Shown piece after piece: positions 23,517-36,700 of a DNA stretch of 64,000 bases. Positions within the stretch are counted from its first letter, which is position 1. Every line of letters begins with the position of its first letter. The stretch spans positions 151,693 through 215,692 of the forward strand of contig VZRN01004661.1 in NCBI GenBank assembly GCA_013397935.1, read 5' to 3'. The notes beneath the pieces were generated by a model that did no database searches, was not told the DNA's origin, and worked only from the letters and a program-made list of their open reading frames with translations. A program made the position numbers and the translations under genes. Source of the DNA: Dasyornis broadbenti. Lineage: Eukaryota > Chordata > Aves > Passeriformes > Dasyornithidae.

Positions 23517-23952
23517 AAGACCAAAAAAGTCTTAATTAGACTTTTTATTTTGCAAGACCTTAATTATAACTACACAACTTTTGAAACCTTAGAGTTTTGT
23601 ACATAATTAGTAATCCAGTTTCCTTTCCTCACTTGTAAATCACAATCTGGTGCAAAGCAACTGTTTGGCACTTGGCTATTTGTAATGTACTCTAGTTAGT
23701 ACTAGATCAATAAATCTTTTATAACTTGTGCCAAGTCTCCTTAGTGGCTAAAAAAGGAATTTTGTGCACATTTAAATAAAGCCAGAATAGTATGTTAAAT
23801 ATAGTTCTGTGTTAAACAGAAAAAGGGCATAGCATCAGCAGTTACAGGAATGAAATCCACTTTTCAGACATTAGCAGCCAACAAATAAGAAAAAGTAAAA
23901 TGTAAAAATTAAAGTACCATACTGTTTTCAAATTTAGCTTTCATAAAACTTT

Positions 23953-23968
23953 GGGGGGGAGGGGGGGG
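23953..23968. repeat. G7-A-G8 homopolymer
   Basis: Two G-runs of seven and eight are separated by one A. The run is short but could support an intermolecular or slipped G-quadruplex, and it is prone to sequencing error. Confidence 0.85.
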
Positions 23969-25481
23969 TCGGTCATTCCTAATAGGCACAGAAAGTTCAC
24001 TTGTGCCCAGCTTGTGAGAGCTTGCTTTAAATTATATGTGTGTCACATGAAATAATTCAAGTGCAGCGCATCATTACTAACTTAATTTAAGCAGACTCTA
24101 ATATTTTACAAAAAAAAAAAAAAAAACCCTCATGGATTGATTCATTTCATTACATGATATGTGGTAAATGGGCCTGCAGAAGAAAATGGATACCCTTAGT
24201 GGGGAAGAACACCAATCTTATTAAATCTAGAGCTGCACCAAGTTCAGGCTCTGATTTGAAGTGTGTGCTAGCATTGTCATATTTTAATAAATTCATTCCA
24301 TTATTACATGTTTTAGCAATTTTATCCACAACATTTTTCTTAGGAAATTTTAAAATCTGATTTACTGTGTTATAATTATTTAAGATTCACTTAGAAACTT
24401 GTATAAATGATATCACCCATTAATTAAAATAGTCCACATATAATTTCACAGAAGAAATGACACCTAGTACTTTATTTTCATCTCCTGTTCCTCTGCTGCT
24501 TTGTCTCCATAGAAGCAATTAGGAACTACATTTTTCTGTGTGTTTGATACTATGTTTGGTAGTGATAAAAATGATTGATGATGCTCCATGAGTAATCCTC
24601 TTAGTATATATAACTGAGAAGGTATCTTTGTGGACAGATGCAAGTAAACATTAATTTTGCTGCCTGTGCTCATGAGCAGCTCATGCCAAGGTGGCTGGAC
24701 CCAAACCAGTGCTAATCTGGAAGCCTTATCACCACTCTCATGTCATGTTAAACCTGAACCACTTCCAGTGTGGGAAAGTCAGTAAAGATTGCAGATAAGC
24801 AAATAAAATTGGAGATAAAGTAAATAAATTAGAAAGTAGGTCCATGCCATTATTTAGGAGTAGCCTTGAGGTCTCTCTCAAGCTGCCCTTGCAGTGTGAT
24901 GCTTCTTTTGCAGCCACTTTGGATGGAAAAACGTTTCTTTCTGACACAGCTAAAGTCCAGGAAGTGAACTGCAGGTGGCTTTTCCCTGCTTCCAGGTTTG
25001 TCTTTCCCTCCAGTTGTAGAGGGGGAAAAGAAAGCTATAAGAATGTTGGAAGAACAAATGCAGGACTTTGCAAGTGTGAGGTTCTGCCTGGGAGCTGGGC
25101 ACGTTGGATGCTTTCTGGGAGATTTCTAGCAGAGGTGTCTGAAGTGCAGGTGGTCAGTCACCCACTGGCTACACCTCCTGTGAGTAGACTAGAAAACATG
25201 AACACCTAGTATTCAATGGTTTGTTTGTCTTTCATCTCTGGTAATTGGAACAGTGTTTCCAGGTTCTCCTGGACTTGAAGGTCACTCTGGCCATGCTGAT
25301 TTTGCTCATGCAGCAGAACCTCTGCACAATGCGGCATGAGCAAGGTATCTGCTTGGCTAACCGGGGCAGCTGGAAGCATGACAGTAGGAAACAGGTCACA
25401 GCTGTGCTATGGGAGCATCCTTGGTTTCCCTGAAGGCTCTTTAGAACAACAGGCCATCAGGTGCCCATCAGAACACTTTCC

Positions 25482-25494
25482 AGCTGACTCAGCA
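25482..25494. promoter_or_regulatory. MARE-like site
   Basis: AGCTGACTCAGCA matches the palindromic Maf recognition element TGCTGACTCAGCA at 12 of 13 positions. Such sites are bound by small Maf/NRF2-type dimers. A single site in noncoding DNA is weak evidence for function. Confidence 0.35.
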
Positions 25495-28400
25495 CACCCT
25501 GTCCATGGCCAGGTCACAGGCGAGTTTGTTCTTTGTAATGAAGAGTGACAATTCCGAAGTTGCTGCGCTGTTGCTTTACCAAGGGCCAGGAGACAGTTGT
25601 ATATTTCTGTAACGTGATTTCCTCGCTTGTTTTGCTGAAGACACCACAGCGAGTGTTTGCGTTTTATACCAAAGGCGGAATACGATTTTAAAACAGGTGT
25701 TATGCAAAACTTAATTTTGAAGGAAGTATGGTTTTTATAGTTTGCTCTCTCGTTGCACTGCCTACCTCCATTTATGGAATGACTCTTCAAGAGAGAAGTG
25801 ATGACCTTAAAAAAAAAATGTAAGGTGATATGTAGATACTGTTTTCCACAGTTAAAGGTCACCTTGACTTTTAATCTTGACTGCCATACTTTTCTTCTCA
25901 TTAAAATATTTGACAAGAATTCTTTGCATGAATGAACAGCACAGAACACCTTAAGACTACGCAATTTTCACTAGAGGGGTTGCATTGTCATAATAAATAA
26001 TTGTACTGACAGCTAAAAATCATTATCTGGCACACATATTAACAAATAAAATGTGCTTTTATACATTTATTACCTTGAAAAACCTGTTTTTTCTCATAAA
26101 GGGATTAAGCAACAACACTGAATAGGTTTCTTAGATTGTTTTGGCTTGAATATCAAATTTCTTGCAGTAGTACAGAAAGAAAAGAATATTTTCCAAACAC
26201 TGATTCCAAACAATTGAATATTTTTCGTGATTGGCTTTAATGATTAATTTCCTATTATGCAACTCCACTCCCATTCTTCTTTGTCAGCTCTTGAAGTGAA
26301 ATATTTTTCTGAACATCTGTTCAAGTATCTCTTGGTCTGATTTCTTTTATAGGGGCCAACCTAAAAATATGGGGCTATTTTAACATAGAAGCTTTGTTAT
26401 TCACTATACCCAGATGTCATTCTGAAACAGAACAAACTCAGGTTTAACTGTCATGAAATCTGACATCATAAATTTTATACCACTGAATAATAAGCCAAAA
26501 TGGAAATCACTATGCATAATGCAGAAAGTCTTGTAACTTGACCTTTACGTAAAAGGAACGATTATATGTAAAAAGAGCCTTGTGAATTAAAAATGTAATT
26601 CTTTTCACCTTCTGTAGCTTGAGGGTTGCTATCGGCACCGAGTTTTTATTGTTATTTTTATCCCACTTAGCTGAATGCAGTTTCCACACTCAGCTGAGAG
26701 GACATGCTGAAGTGGAACAAGGCGAAAATAGGTCAGAAAGTGATAGGCCAGGCCACTTCCCTTGGAAAACCTCACGTAATCCCAGGCACACTGATGAATC
26801 TTTTAAATTGTGTATATTTGCCTAAAGATCATTAGTGTGTTTCAGGAACATAAGGAACTGGCTGACACTGAGCACCAAAGACCAAAACACCAAATATTCC
26901 AAGTTGCTGTGAAAAGCCTCAGTTCTGAAATTTGTTTAACATCTCTTGACAAGTGCTATTGTTTGTGAAGTGTTGAAGATGCTGTTTGCTAGAAAGATTC
27001 GTTACTGAAAAGTCTTTTGTGTTTTAATTAGACTGTGGTTTAATTGCAATAAATTTAGGATGCTGATTGCATGAAGGGAAATATGAGGAATAGATCACAA
27101 TCATCTCTACTGAGACCTGGGGTCAGTTGGTAAATTGAAAATTGTTACCTAAACTTTTTTTTCTTCAGTTCAGTAGTTTTCTTTCAAGACACTAATTTCA
27201 TTGTATGAATACTGACTGTAATTGAATAAATGTTTGAATATTGCCACCAAGCTGTGAGACTTGAAGAAACTCGTTTCTAAACCCATGCGGGGAATTTGTT
27301 TGACATAATCATTGCCTTTAGATTCATGATTACAGGAAAAAGAGAACTGGTGTTGACTATCAAAAATCACAAGAGGAAAAGAAATCTTTTTGTTGCGTGT
27401 CTACGTAACATATCACTCGTATTACTTCTCAACATTGTACATTTCTTCCTAATCTGAAATTTAAAAAGGCATGCTTGCTAAAGTCTCAGTTGGCTAAACT
27501 GACATTAATATTGGAAATCCCAAACAGCTTTCTGAAGGAGCAAGAGTAGGAAACTAGACTGTGTAACAATGGGATTGACTTAGATGTAATGCTGGCTGTT
27601 TTCATAAACACTGTCCACTCTGACACATCTTTGTCTAATCAGCTCCCCCTTACGCTTTTCCAGAAGGGAATCTTTTCTTTCCCTCCTGTACGGCTCTGCT
27701 CCTTTTTAAATTAGAAACATGTCGTAACAGTGCTGTTCTGCTGAATGGCTTTCAGATTTAGTGAATAAAACCAAAAAAAGGAATGTGAAAACTGCAAAGC
27801 ACTGTCTGACAACACAGAGAGAAGTTAAATCTAAATCAGATTTTCAAGAAAATCACCAGAGAATCTCTCAATGTGAATTTTATTCACAACAAATACCAGC
27901 TACCTCCTCATAGCTAGTTAGCATTTTGACTTGTGCAGATGTTTGCAAGGACAATTGTACACCAAAAGCGCAGCATCTTATTTCTGGTTGCATTTTCTGA
28001 AACTGTGTAGTTGTTTCTGATTAAAACATCCCCAAAATTCTTATTTGGGAAAGGATCATGTTTTAAAAACTGCAGATCCCAAAGTTGCCAGGATTTCTGA
28101 GTCTGTTGACTGAAAGAAGCTATGTGTGTATGTATTACATAGCCGCAGGTTTTTTCCTAGCAAACTGGTTTTGCATGTATGTAGCTTTAAGTCCTTGAGC
28201 AGGCTGATTAACATCTGTTTGCATGCTTAAAATGACACCCATGCTTATGGGCTTTTTGAATGAAAATATTAATGTCATTTCTATGACGTGAAGAGTTGTA
28301 AAATTTCTCTTTTTGTTTTTTTAATTGCAAGTTAAAATGTCTCATTTTTTAAATTCCTGAATGGAACATTTGTTGGAAAGAGCTCAGAGAAACTCTTTGC

Positions 28401-28864
28401 AAGCCTTTTCCTGCTGAAGCCCAGCAGCAATCCCTGTGCTCTGCCACGCCGTGCGATCCTGGATGGCAGCCGAAGGGGCTGTGACAGTGATCTTTAAACT
28501 GCCACATATGGCACACAGGCTAAATGAAGTACTGTACATCTTTGTCCTGTCAGATGCTTTCCTTCGAAACATGTCACCAGATCAAAGTCAAATATGTACT
28601 CTTAAGAGGGTTTTTTTTCCCCTGAACAGAACACCATATCGTATTAGGGAGCTCTGTAAGTTAAGGGATGGTGACAGAGTTTAGCAGTTCATACCCTTAG
28701 AGCAGCCTTGTGAATAAAGGCAAGCTTTGGGACTTCTCCTATTCTATATGCCTGATCTTATACCTGTCAAATATGTTATGTTAAGTGTGTCTGCAGTTGG
28801 CCATGCCTCACTGCCATTACGCAAGGCTAACCTAAGGAAATGATAACTTTTAGTATCTGTTTGC

Positions 28865-28880
28865 GAAGATTTAAATCTTC
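28865..28880. repeat. Perfect 16-bp palindrome
   Basis: GAAGATTTAAATCTTC reads the same on both strands with no spacer. It may be a dimer binding site or chance. Confidence 0.6.
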
Positions 28881-31800
28881 TCAGCAGTGAGGGAGCTTAC
28901 TAAAGCAAAAATGGATTTATGAGTGGGTATCAGAGAGGTAAAGTAAACTAACAGGTCTGCACACTTGTTTTAGCAGCCACCAGTTGTCATATTTTTTAAA
29001 AAAATATGTCACAATTAGGTATCTTCCCTTATTTTACTTTCCCATTGGGCACTGTACTGCTTTCATCTCCATCTGCAAATTTACCAAGGTCAGTCGAAAA
29101 TTAATCCAAGTCAGTGCTATCGCCATCTTGAGCAATACTAATGAATTTTCCATAAGTAAGATTGCTACCAAAATACTACTGGTGAATGTTTTCTACATCA
29201 CAAGACAGTCTGGAGGGAGATATGTATTCATCACCATGGAAACATGAGGTTCATTTTAAGTAGTTTTGAGTTTATTATTAAACCAGCCTCAGTCACGGCT
29301 GTTGGTTCTGTTGTGCAACTTGCTTTTCTTAACTAAAGGCACTTTGAACGTTTATCATGGCTGGTTCTAAATCCTGAACCAAATATGTCTTTTAGCTCTT
29401 GAAAAATTTCTAACATCTAGAAACAGCTTCCTACTTGTTGAGCTCACTCCTTTCCTTCCAAGAGAGGACCCTGTATGTGTGGCTGATTTACTTCTCAAGC
29501 ACTTTGCCAGTTGTATTTTCCTTGTCTTGGGAAAAATAAGATAATTTCTCTGTAATTTCTGGAGCTGAAGCAGTGAGCTGTGTCATAAGAGACAGATAGA
29601 AGTTTATGTGCATAAGCTGTCACTTTTAGCCATTGCTAATACCATAATGATCGACTCTAACATGATTTCACCAAGATCATGGAGTGGTTCAGTTGAATTT
29701 CAGCATTAGTACAGGAATAGCTCTTGGCAGAGTCAGATTGTTCTCTTTTTTTTCTCTTTTTTTCTCCTGCAGATTATTGCTCGGAGGAGGTTTAACTTGG
29801 TACACAAAGAACTGGTCGACTAATAGGTGTACTAAAAGCTGTGTATAGGAGTCTGTATCTTTGATATTTGAAGTCACAGGAAAACAAAATGTACCTCAAA
29901 AATTTGAATTTTATTGTGAAAAGTATGAGGAGGGTTTTTTAACTGAAAAGCCATCTTGGTATGTTCATAGCCATTAAAAATAAGAAAAACAGAAGGGCAG
30001 ATTTGGGGTTTGGTATTAAGAGGCAGCCTCAGTACATATTTTTAAAGTATTCAGACTCTTTTTAATGATCCCTTAGTATAACTCCTAGAAGCTGAAGGAG
30101 AAATTTCCATGCAACCACAGCTCCTTGATGGTTACATTGCTTGCTTACTGCTGACATCAGACAAATTCAGGGCAGAAACCTGAAAGGTAAAAGCCTTCAC
30201 ACTCTTCTCCCTAATCTTTTAATCCATTCATATTCTTTGACCTCCTATATTAGGCCTCCCTTATTAAATCCACCTGGGCATGGTAGATTGCTTTTCTCTC
30301 CAGAAGAAAGGAGAAGAGATGTTTATGAAAGTAAAGGTGAAGATGACTGGTAAAAGAAAATGAGTGCAGTGTGTGAAACTCTATAGAAGTTTCTCTGATA
30401 ACCTGGGGCTCTTATTTTGGGGGGGAGGTTGAGGGGTGGCTTCTGCGTGCAAAGTTGTATTTTCATTTTCAAATATTTTGTTGTGTCTCTTTCTTTGTTG
30501 TGGCTATTGATGGTTAGCAGCAAGGTCTCCTACTGGCTGAAATGTAATATTTCCCTTCTGGGGATTTGGTACCTTGGGGCTCCAGTTGAAAATTTCAGTA
30601 GAAAATTTAATTTCAGCAACAATAAATGGATGTTGAGAGAGAGGCCCCACCAAAAGGCACCATCCGTTAACAGGTAGGGTTGCCTGTGATCATGGGCTGT
30701 CTTGATTTGATGTGACTAACCAGCCAGAGAAAACTTTATGTAAATAATATATTTGGAAAAATTAATTTCAGAACAGATTAATGAGTGGCTTTTCCCTAGA
30801 AGGGAGCAGTTGAATAATAGCACTACACAGTAGCAGACATTAAATAGAAATATATGTTTGTTAATTTTTGACTTGAGATTACTTACTCTAGTCAATAATA
30901 AACTGGGATTTTGGTAGATACAGGACTACATATAAACACTTCTCATCTGTTTGTGATAAAAGAGACTATGTATCAAATTTTGGGTGCGTTTTTTCTGTTA
31001 AGAGGCCAAGATGACCACTTAAGGTAGCTTTTTGAGTTACCTCCTTTAAATATGATTTAAAAGGATCAAGGGAAATTGTATACATTATGTTTAAATGTCA
31101 CACACACCCACCCCCCAAACTCTGCAACATTCTTTAACCCCTGCAGGTTTGACACAGCTGCTTGCTCTCCAGCAGGGTAAGGGCAAGTGTGTGGTGCCTC
31201 TCCTGCAGATGCCTGTTCAATATGGTGGCATTTTCAGCATGGTGGCATTCCCTCCTCTTCCTTTGAGCGAGCTGTTGGAGATCTCTCCCTCTGCTTGAGT
31301 GATTCCATGTATCTCCCGTGTGAAGTGTTCAGGGCACTCGGGATCCTGTTTGGAACTTAGTATCCCCACGTCACAGCCCTGAGGCTGCTGCAGTGTTTGT
31401 TCACCCCTCATGTTGGTGGTTGTTTCATGCAGTAGAACGTAATTTCTTACTCTTAGCTGTGGATTTCTTCTGGGTGGTGCTTTGGGCCAACAGCATCGAG
31501 CAGTGAAAGCCACAGAGACGAGGTGAGGTACAATGGGCCATGCAGGTGGGCGCTGTAGGACGGTGAAGGGCAGACTCTTCCCCGTGGGGTGTCATTACAG
31601 GCTGTAAACACCACCAGTTCAGGTTCACGTCTTGCCCTCAAAGGATGAGAAGTGTGTACTTTCCTACTGGTGTATTTATGGTGAGTGGCAGCAATGGCTG
31701 CTCAGTTTAAGCCTGAACAGATGATGGTATGGCTCCTATGAAAACCCAGTGCCAGAATGTTGCTTACCTCATGTGTCTCTAAAAAAACACAGGAGATTTC

Positions 31801-33479
31801 TAGGAAATGAAAAGCACAGAAATTAACAAGTAGTAAGTATGTGGCTGGCACTCCTAATGGGGGGGAGCCAATCTACATCAAAAAAGGGCTTTTCTGCTTG
31901 TTTAGACAACACCACTTAACCCTGAACAAACATTTAGATACATTATATTCAGTGGTATTTCTTTTTTTCCCGTGAATGGAGTTATTTGCATTCTATTTTG
32001 CTGAAGCTTCGGATTCTCTTCTGTGGAAACATCCCCTTCTGCCATGAGTGAAATGTCTTTCACTGAGCCACCAGCAGAATGGAACTGCTTTTTGTCCTAG
32101 GATTCCATTCCTGAAATTTTCCAGGTCAAGTTTGTAGTCTCCCCTACAAAGCTTGGTGCCAATAAATCTAATCCTTATTTCATTTGATAAACAGAAGTTG
32201 TAGCGCTACACGTCTCCGTATTTTGCACTTGGCTGGGAATCTGCCTTGCGCTTCTCCCACCCTCACCCCTCCCTTCTGCAACTGTCGGGTTATATTTAAA
32301 TGCCAAAAAGACAGAATTAGTTTTGCACATCAACGCTGACTTATAAGGCTATTTGAAGTTAAAGCTCTTTGCCAGTTTCCATTTTCTTCACAGTGTTCCC
32401 TTCCGCTTCGGGTTTGAAGAAGGAGAAAAAAAAAAAAGAAAAAGTTATTTAACAAAACTTGATCTGTTTGAAACTGCGAAGTCCAGGCTGTCCTTCCTGT
32501 GCTACCACAGACAGCATGAGAAATGAAGGCTGAAGGGCTCGGCCGATTTCAGGAAAAAAATGCCCCAAAAAGGTCAGGAAGAAATGGGAGCCTTTTCATT
32601 TTGTGCTCCCCGGGTGATATTCAATAACTCTTTTGGTCTTTATACTGTAGGACGTAGGCTCATTTGCTCAATTTGGGGTGACAGCAGCGTGTTTTGTCAG
32701 AACATAGCTGGAGTTTTAAATGAGGACGGCATTCTGAGGCAGTAGGAAACATCCTTTATCTTAGCAACAGGAGGGCATGGAAATGCAAGTTTTTTTGGCA
32801 GCAGTCGTATAAATCTAGTGTTTTGGAGGGGCTGACCCGGGCTGTGTGGAAGGAGCGCTCAGCTTTCCTTTGACGGTGTGATTTCCTGCTCCACGGTGGA
32901 GAACTTGTCTGGACGGGGTCCTGAAGAAAGCCTACATCAATTACTTGAAAGGAAATCAACTCTGTCTCCAAATGCTTGGCAGCAGGAATATTCATTGTTA
33001 AGGGGGTTATAAATATACGTATGTATACACGCACACAGCCTAACAAACTCTCTTCCATTTTCAAGTGTTTGCTGTTACAGTGACACCCACTACCCCTTGT
33101 ATTTAAACTTCTGTCAGTGTTGCCTTTGTGTAAGGCTTTTTCCAAGGGCCTTATAACTTTCCTAAAAAAACCCAATTCTTGGACTTCAACAGAAAATACA
33201 GGTTCTTAGCCTAGGATGCTTATTTTCAGATAAAATAAGTTTAGTTTTGTTTTTTAAAGCTTTTGTATTGTCAGAAATAAATAAGAATAAATCTCTTCTC
33301 AACTGAGAATGTTAAATTTAATTTCTTTTCCCGGTTCACTGAGGTCAAGTATATTCTAATTTATTTCTCCTTGAATATTTTTTTCGTTCAAGACACTGCC
33401 ATGAATGTTAGAGTCTTTGGGTAGTTTAGAAAATATAAAAAGATGAAGCGATATCTCTTTGGAAAGCTGCTGCTGTGTA
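28881..33479. other. Noncoding stretch
   Basis: A near-palindrome CATATTTTTTAAAAAAATATG lies near 28990. The sequence at 29745-29772 looks like a strong splice acceptor but leads into no supported exon. Frames at 31217-31641 are open on both strands, and a 139-codon minus frame covers 32756-33175; none resembles a known protein. An A-rich tract lies near 32428-32444. Confidence 0.57.
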
Positions 33480-33720
33480 GTAACTCTTAAGCAGCTGTTA
33501 CATCTTTTGTGTCAATAATCCTTAAATTAAAGAGTCATTAAGCACTCAGTTACATGATAGATCGTAATGGCTCAGTGTAAACCTATTGTATAAATCTGTA
33601 GAGAGAAGCCTTTTGTTTGCGCAAAGCATAATTCTGAGCCAGAGGAGTGCCTAAATATGTATGTACATGGGACTTTCTAATGCCTCTTAATGACTCATTA
33701 GAATTTGTTTTACAGAAAAT
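33480..33720. other. Candidate conserved noncoding element
   Basis: The block includes TCAATAATCCTTAAATTAAAG, CATTAAGCACTCAGTTAC and TCTTAATGACTCATTAGAATT. Homeodomain-like TAAT cores are dense and simple repeats are absent. The call is made by eye. Confidence 0.3.
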
Positions 33721-34083
33721 TGATATATTTCTTCTTTTTATTCTTTTTGTTTTAAGAAAAAACCCCACATACAGTTTTAACAGCTTTGTGATTCTTTGAC
33801 CCTTTCAAGCTTTTGGATAAAAGCTCTACAACTCTTTTTACTTTTTCTCTTTTTTCCATAGAGCCCAGCACAGGGGGGCTGGGACTTGGCTGTACTTTGT
33901 TGATTGCATCATCATAAAAATGGAATACACCACGCTACCGGAAGAAGAAAGGGGAGTGAAATCACCCTGAAAGGAGGAAGGAGTGTGGTAGGCAGTGCTC
34001 ATATGGGATATTTTGCTGGGAAATCACATGTGAAATGGTGGCAGACCTTGAGCTGTGTGTTGGTGAGAGGTGCCTCCTGTGCC
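33721..34083. other. Noncoding spacer
   Basis: T-rich sequence up to about 33860 gives way to more GC-rich sequence before the minisatellite. Nothing else is seen. Confidence 0.55.
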
Positions 34084-34134
34084 GGCGGGGTGGTGGCTCC
34101 GTGCTGGTGGTGGCTCCGTGCTGGTGGTGGCTTT
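34084..34134. repeat. 17-bp minisatellite, three copies
   Basis: Units end in GTGGCTCC or GTGGCTTT: 34084-34100 (diverged first half), 34101-34117 and 34118-34134. The last two differ only at the final bases. The + strand frame through it reads Ala/Gly/Trp-rich because of the repeat and is not a protein. Confidence 0.85.
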
Positions 34135-36499
34135 GTGCTCCCTCAGAGGGGATAAATGACTGAGTGCACGTGTTGTGACGTGTGGTGTAGATCAGCACTC
34201 GTATGTCGGAGCCTCATGGCAGCAGCCTGGCCTTGGCCTGGACAGCTGCCCGTGTCCAGCAGTGGCCAGCCAGGATGGGTGAGGTGAGGCAGGGCTGTGG
34301 GAACATGCCAGATAACTCTGCCAGCCCCACTAAGTGGCCTCATTTCCGTGCATTCCCTCCCATCTCCATCCTCTCCTACGTATTTCAAAACTGTCCCAGA
34401 CCGTATATGCCTTGGAGAAAGATTAATTTTCAATATAACACCCACAGAGAAATTCATGTCCAAAATATGTTCTTCTTATGCCAAAAGAAGAACAATAAAT
34501 GACTGGGAAGAAGGAAAAATACATTTCCAGACTAGACAAAACCCACCTCCTGTCCTTCTCTAAGCAAAACCACATTGCTGTTGCTGTTTCCTGCAGATAT
34601 TAGGGAGCGAAAATGTCAACAAGGAATAGGTCTCACCAGTGTGGAGACCGGAGTGAGGGGAATCGCTCTCCTACAGTGATTTTTGAGTGATCTGAAGACA
34701 CCTTGTAAAGGCAAGGGTCAGTGTCTTGAGCAAAGAACAGCAAATTGCCCAAGCAGGTTCAAGTCCTGTTGGTTGTTGATCTTGAGAGTCAAAGATGGAC
34801 AGTAGCAGAAGCCAATTTCAACTCTTGGTGAGGAAAGACACAGGATATGACTGTGACAAGGCACAGAGCCTGTCATTGGAGTGGTCTGGCTCCTGGGAAG
34901 GGTAGGGTCTTCTCAGCTCCTGCATTTTCAAAGTGCTTTCTGTTTTAGGGGCTTTCCCAGCGTGCCCTCCAAGCAGGGGTAGATCCTTGGGAGGCTGGGC
35001 AGGGGTCTGCAGGAGCTGTCAGAGAACCACCCTGCTTTGCAGAAAAGACTGGAGTGTGTCTGAAACTGATTTCAGCCTTCAAATTATTGTATAAAAAAGG
35101 ATGGTTCCTGACAGCCTCCACTTTAAAATCAGAGATTCAGGGAGAGGAAGCCAGGGAAGAAGTCTCTGGAGGTTTCAAAGTGGCAGAGCTGGGAATGGCA
35201 GCCACTCATCCTGACTTCCAGCTCCCTGCTTTCTTCCAGCTTGCTCCCTTCCCAGAGCACTGATGAAGACAACTCCACCAGTGCTGCTTAGACAGAATTC
35301 TACAGAGTAGATCCAAAACTCATTTTTGGCCCAAATTGTTTAACGACAGCCTATCTGTAATATTTCTATTTTGCAGCTATATTCATGATCACGACAGGAT
35401 AACCATGGGATATTCATGAAAAGTTATTTTCAAGTATTTTATGGTTTTAATTTATTTTTTTTTTTTTTTAACTGGAGAAGGAAAAACTCATTTGGTTTTT
35501 CTGTTTTACAGGGAGGCTTTTAACTGGTGCTTGGGATTTTTCAGTGGTGGTTGTTATTTTTTTTCAATGTGCAGAGAAATGTTGCTCTACACCAGCATCT
35601 GTTTCAAGTTAGTTCTTGACCTACTAAAAAACTTCATTCATTACATGGACAAATTGCTGATATCCAAATATTTTATTTGATTAATTGACTGAAGGCAAAC
35701 TTTTCTTCTAAATACTGCAGTTTTTCTTTAAAAGGAGCACTACAAAGTGCAAGTGGATTTTGAGTAATCAGAATGTTTAGTGAAGCAAAGTTTCCCTACT
35801 TTTTATTAATATATTTATCACATGCATAGTTTAGCTTACAGAGACTCTCTGTAAACATAATTTATGTAAATATGAATTTTATTTTGTGTAACACCTCTAA
35901 AGTAATCACTTTTCTTGCCATTTGATGCTCTCTTCATTAGGCCCTTAATTTCCACTTTGTTTTTCAATGGGAGTTGTTGTGACTCCTTGAAAAGCATGAA
36001 ATCTCTAAATTATGAAATCCAAGCACTCTGCTTTGAGCCTCTGATGCCAAGGAAACGATTTGAATACACAAAATTAGAAAAACATACACAGAATAGTTGT
36101 TTAAAATTCGCAGCTGTCAACATGGAGTGTTTTGTGTGAGAGAAAGAATGTCGGGAAGGCTGAGTTCCCCAACTCTCCACAGATGGATTGGCTCTCCCTG
36201 CCCTCTCCCTGGGCATTGTCTGGAGGCTGCTGCAGGGATCCATTTGCATGGCAGCACAAAGGTCCTCTGTTGGAGCCCCTGCCCAACATCTCCCCAGGCT
36301 TTCCCTTTAAAGGGGCCTTCCTGGCCACAGTGGCACAGTTTTTCCTGTGCTGCTCTTTAGGAACAGACAGAAATCTGGTGTTTTCAGTAAGGTTTCGGCA
36401 CAGAGTGCAGGTTTCAGTTAGAGTGAAGCTGCTGGAAGTATTGGGGGCTCTGACTTTAAAGAGTTATTGAAGAAAAGCTGTGTTGGAGCAACAGTGGCT
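34135..36499. other. Noncoding stretch, locally GC-rich
   Basis: The first 250 bp are GC-rich with a TGACGTG CRE-like half-site near 34176. Overlapping opposite-strand frames at 34143-34563 and 36010-36470 are not supported as genes. A T-rich run lies near 35452-35470. A SINE-like tail at 35178-35245 is listed separately. Confidence 0.55.
35178..35245. repeat. Possible worn SINE/MIR-like tail
   Basis: GTGGCAGAGCTGGGAATGGC, then CATCCTGACTTCCAGCTCCCTGC resembles the end of a tRNA-derived repeat seen often in reptile genomes (phrases like GCAGAGCTGGGAATAGAA and CTGACTCCCAG). The match is short and from memory, so the family is not named. Confidence 0.33.
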
Positions 36500-36700
36500 G
36501 TTTATAAGAATAAAGTTATTGGGGCTACTCGGATTGCTAGGTTTTTATTTATGCAGTACGACACGACGGAAATGGTATCACTGAACATCAAGTATCAGAA
36601 TATGTAATTTTGTATGCTAATTATAGCCTGAGTTTTCCCACCAACACTGAGGAAAATGCATTATTTATCATTTTATTCTGCTTCAAAAGTCATAAAGCAC
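36500..36700. other. Candidate conserved noncoding element
   Basis: TGCTAGGTTTTTATTTATGC, TATGCTAATTATAGCCTGAG and TTATTTATCATTTTATTC lie in complex sequence. TTTTTATTTATG is of the kind bound by caudal/HOX factors. Judged by eye only. Confidence 0.27.

Larger units (their letters stand above)
23537..28864. other. Noncoding stretch
   Basis: This interval holds a G-run, an A17-type homopolymer near 24110-24126 and long AT-rich sequence around 25980-26600. The 185-codon minus frame at 25407-25964 and the 121-codon + frame at 24844-25209 have no recognisable domain. The block 28380-28600 is more complex and open on the + strand (82 codons), but no family is recognised; it may be a conserved noncoding piece. 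Confidence 0.57.

Noticed and set aside
25407..25964. 185-codon open frame, minus strand
   Set aside because: No known family and no splice or start context; it lies in ordinary sequence.
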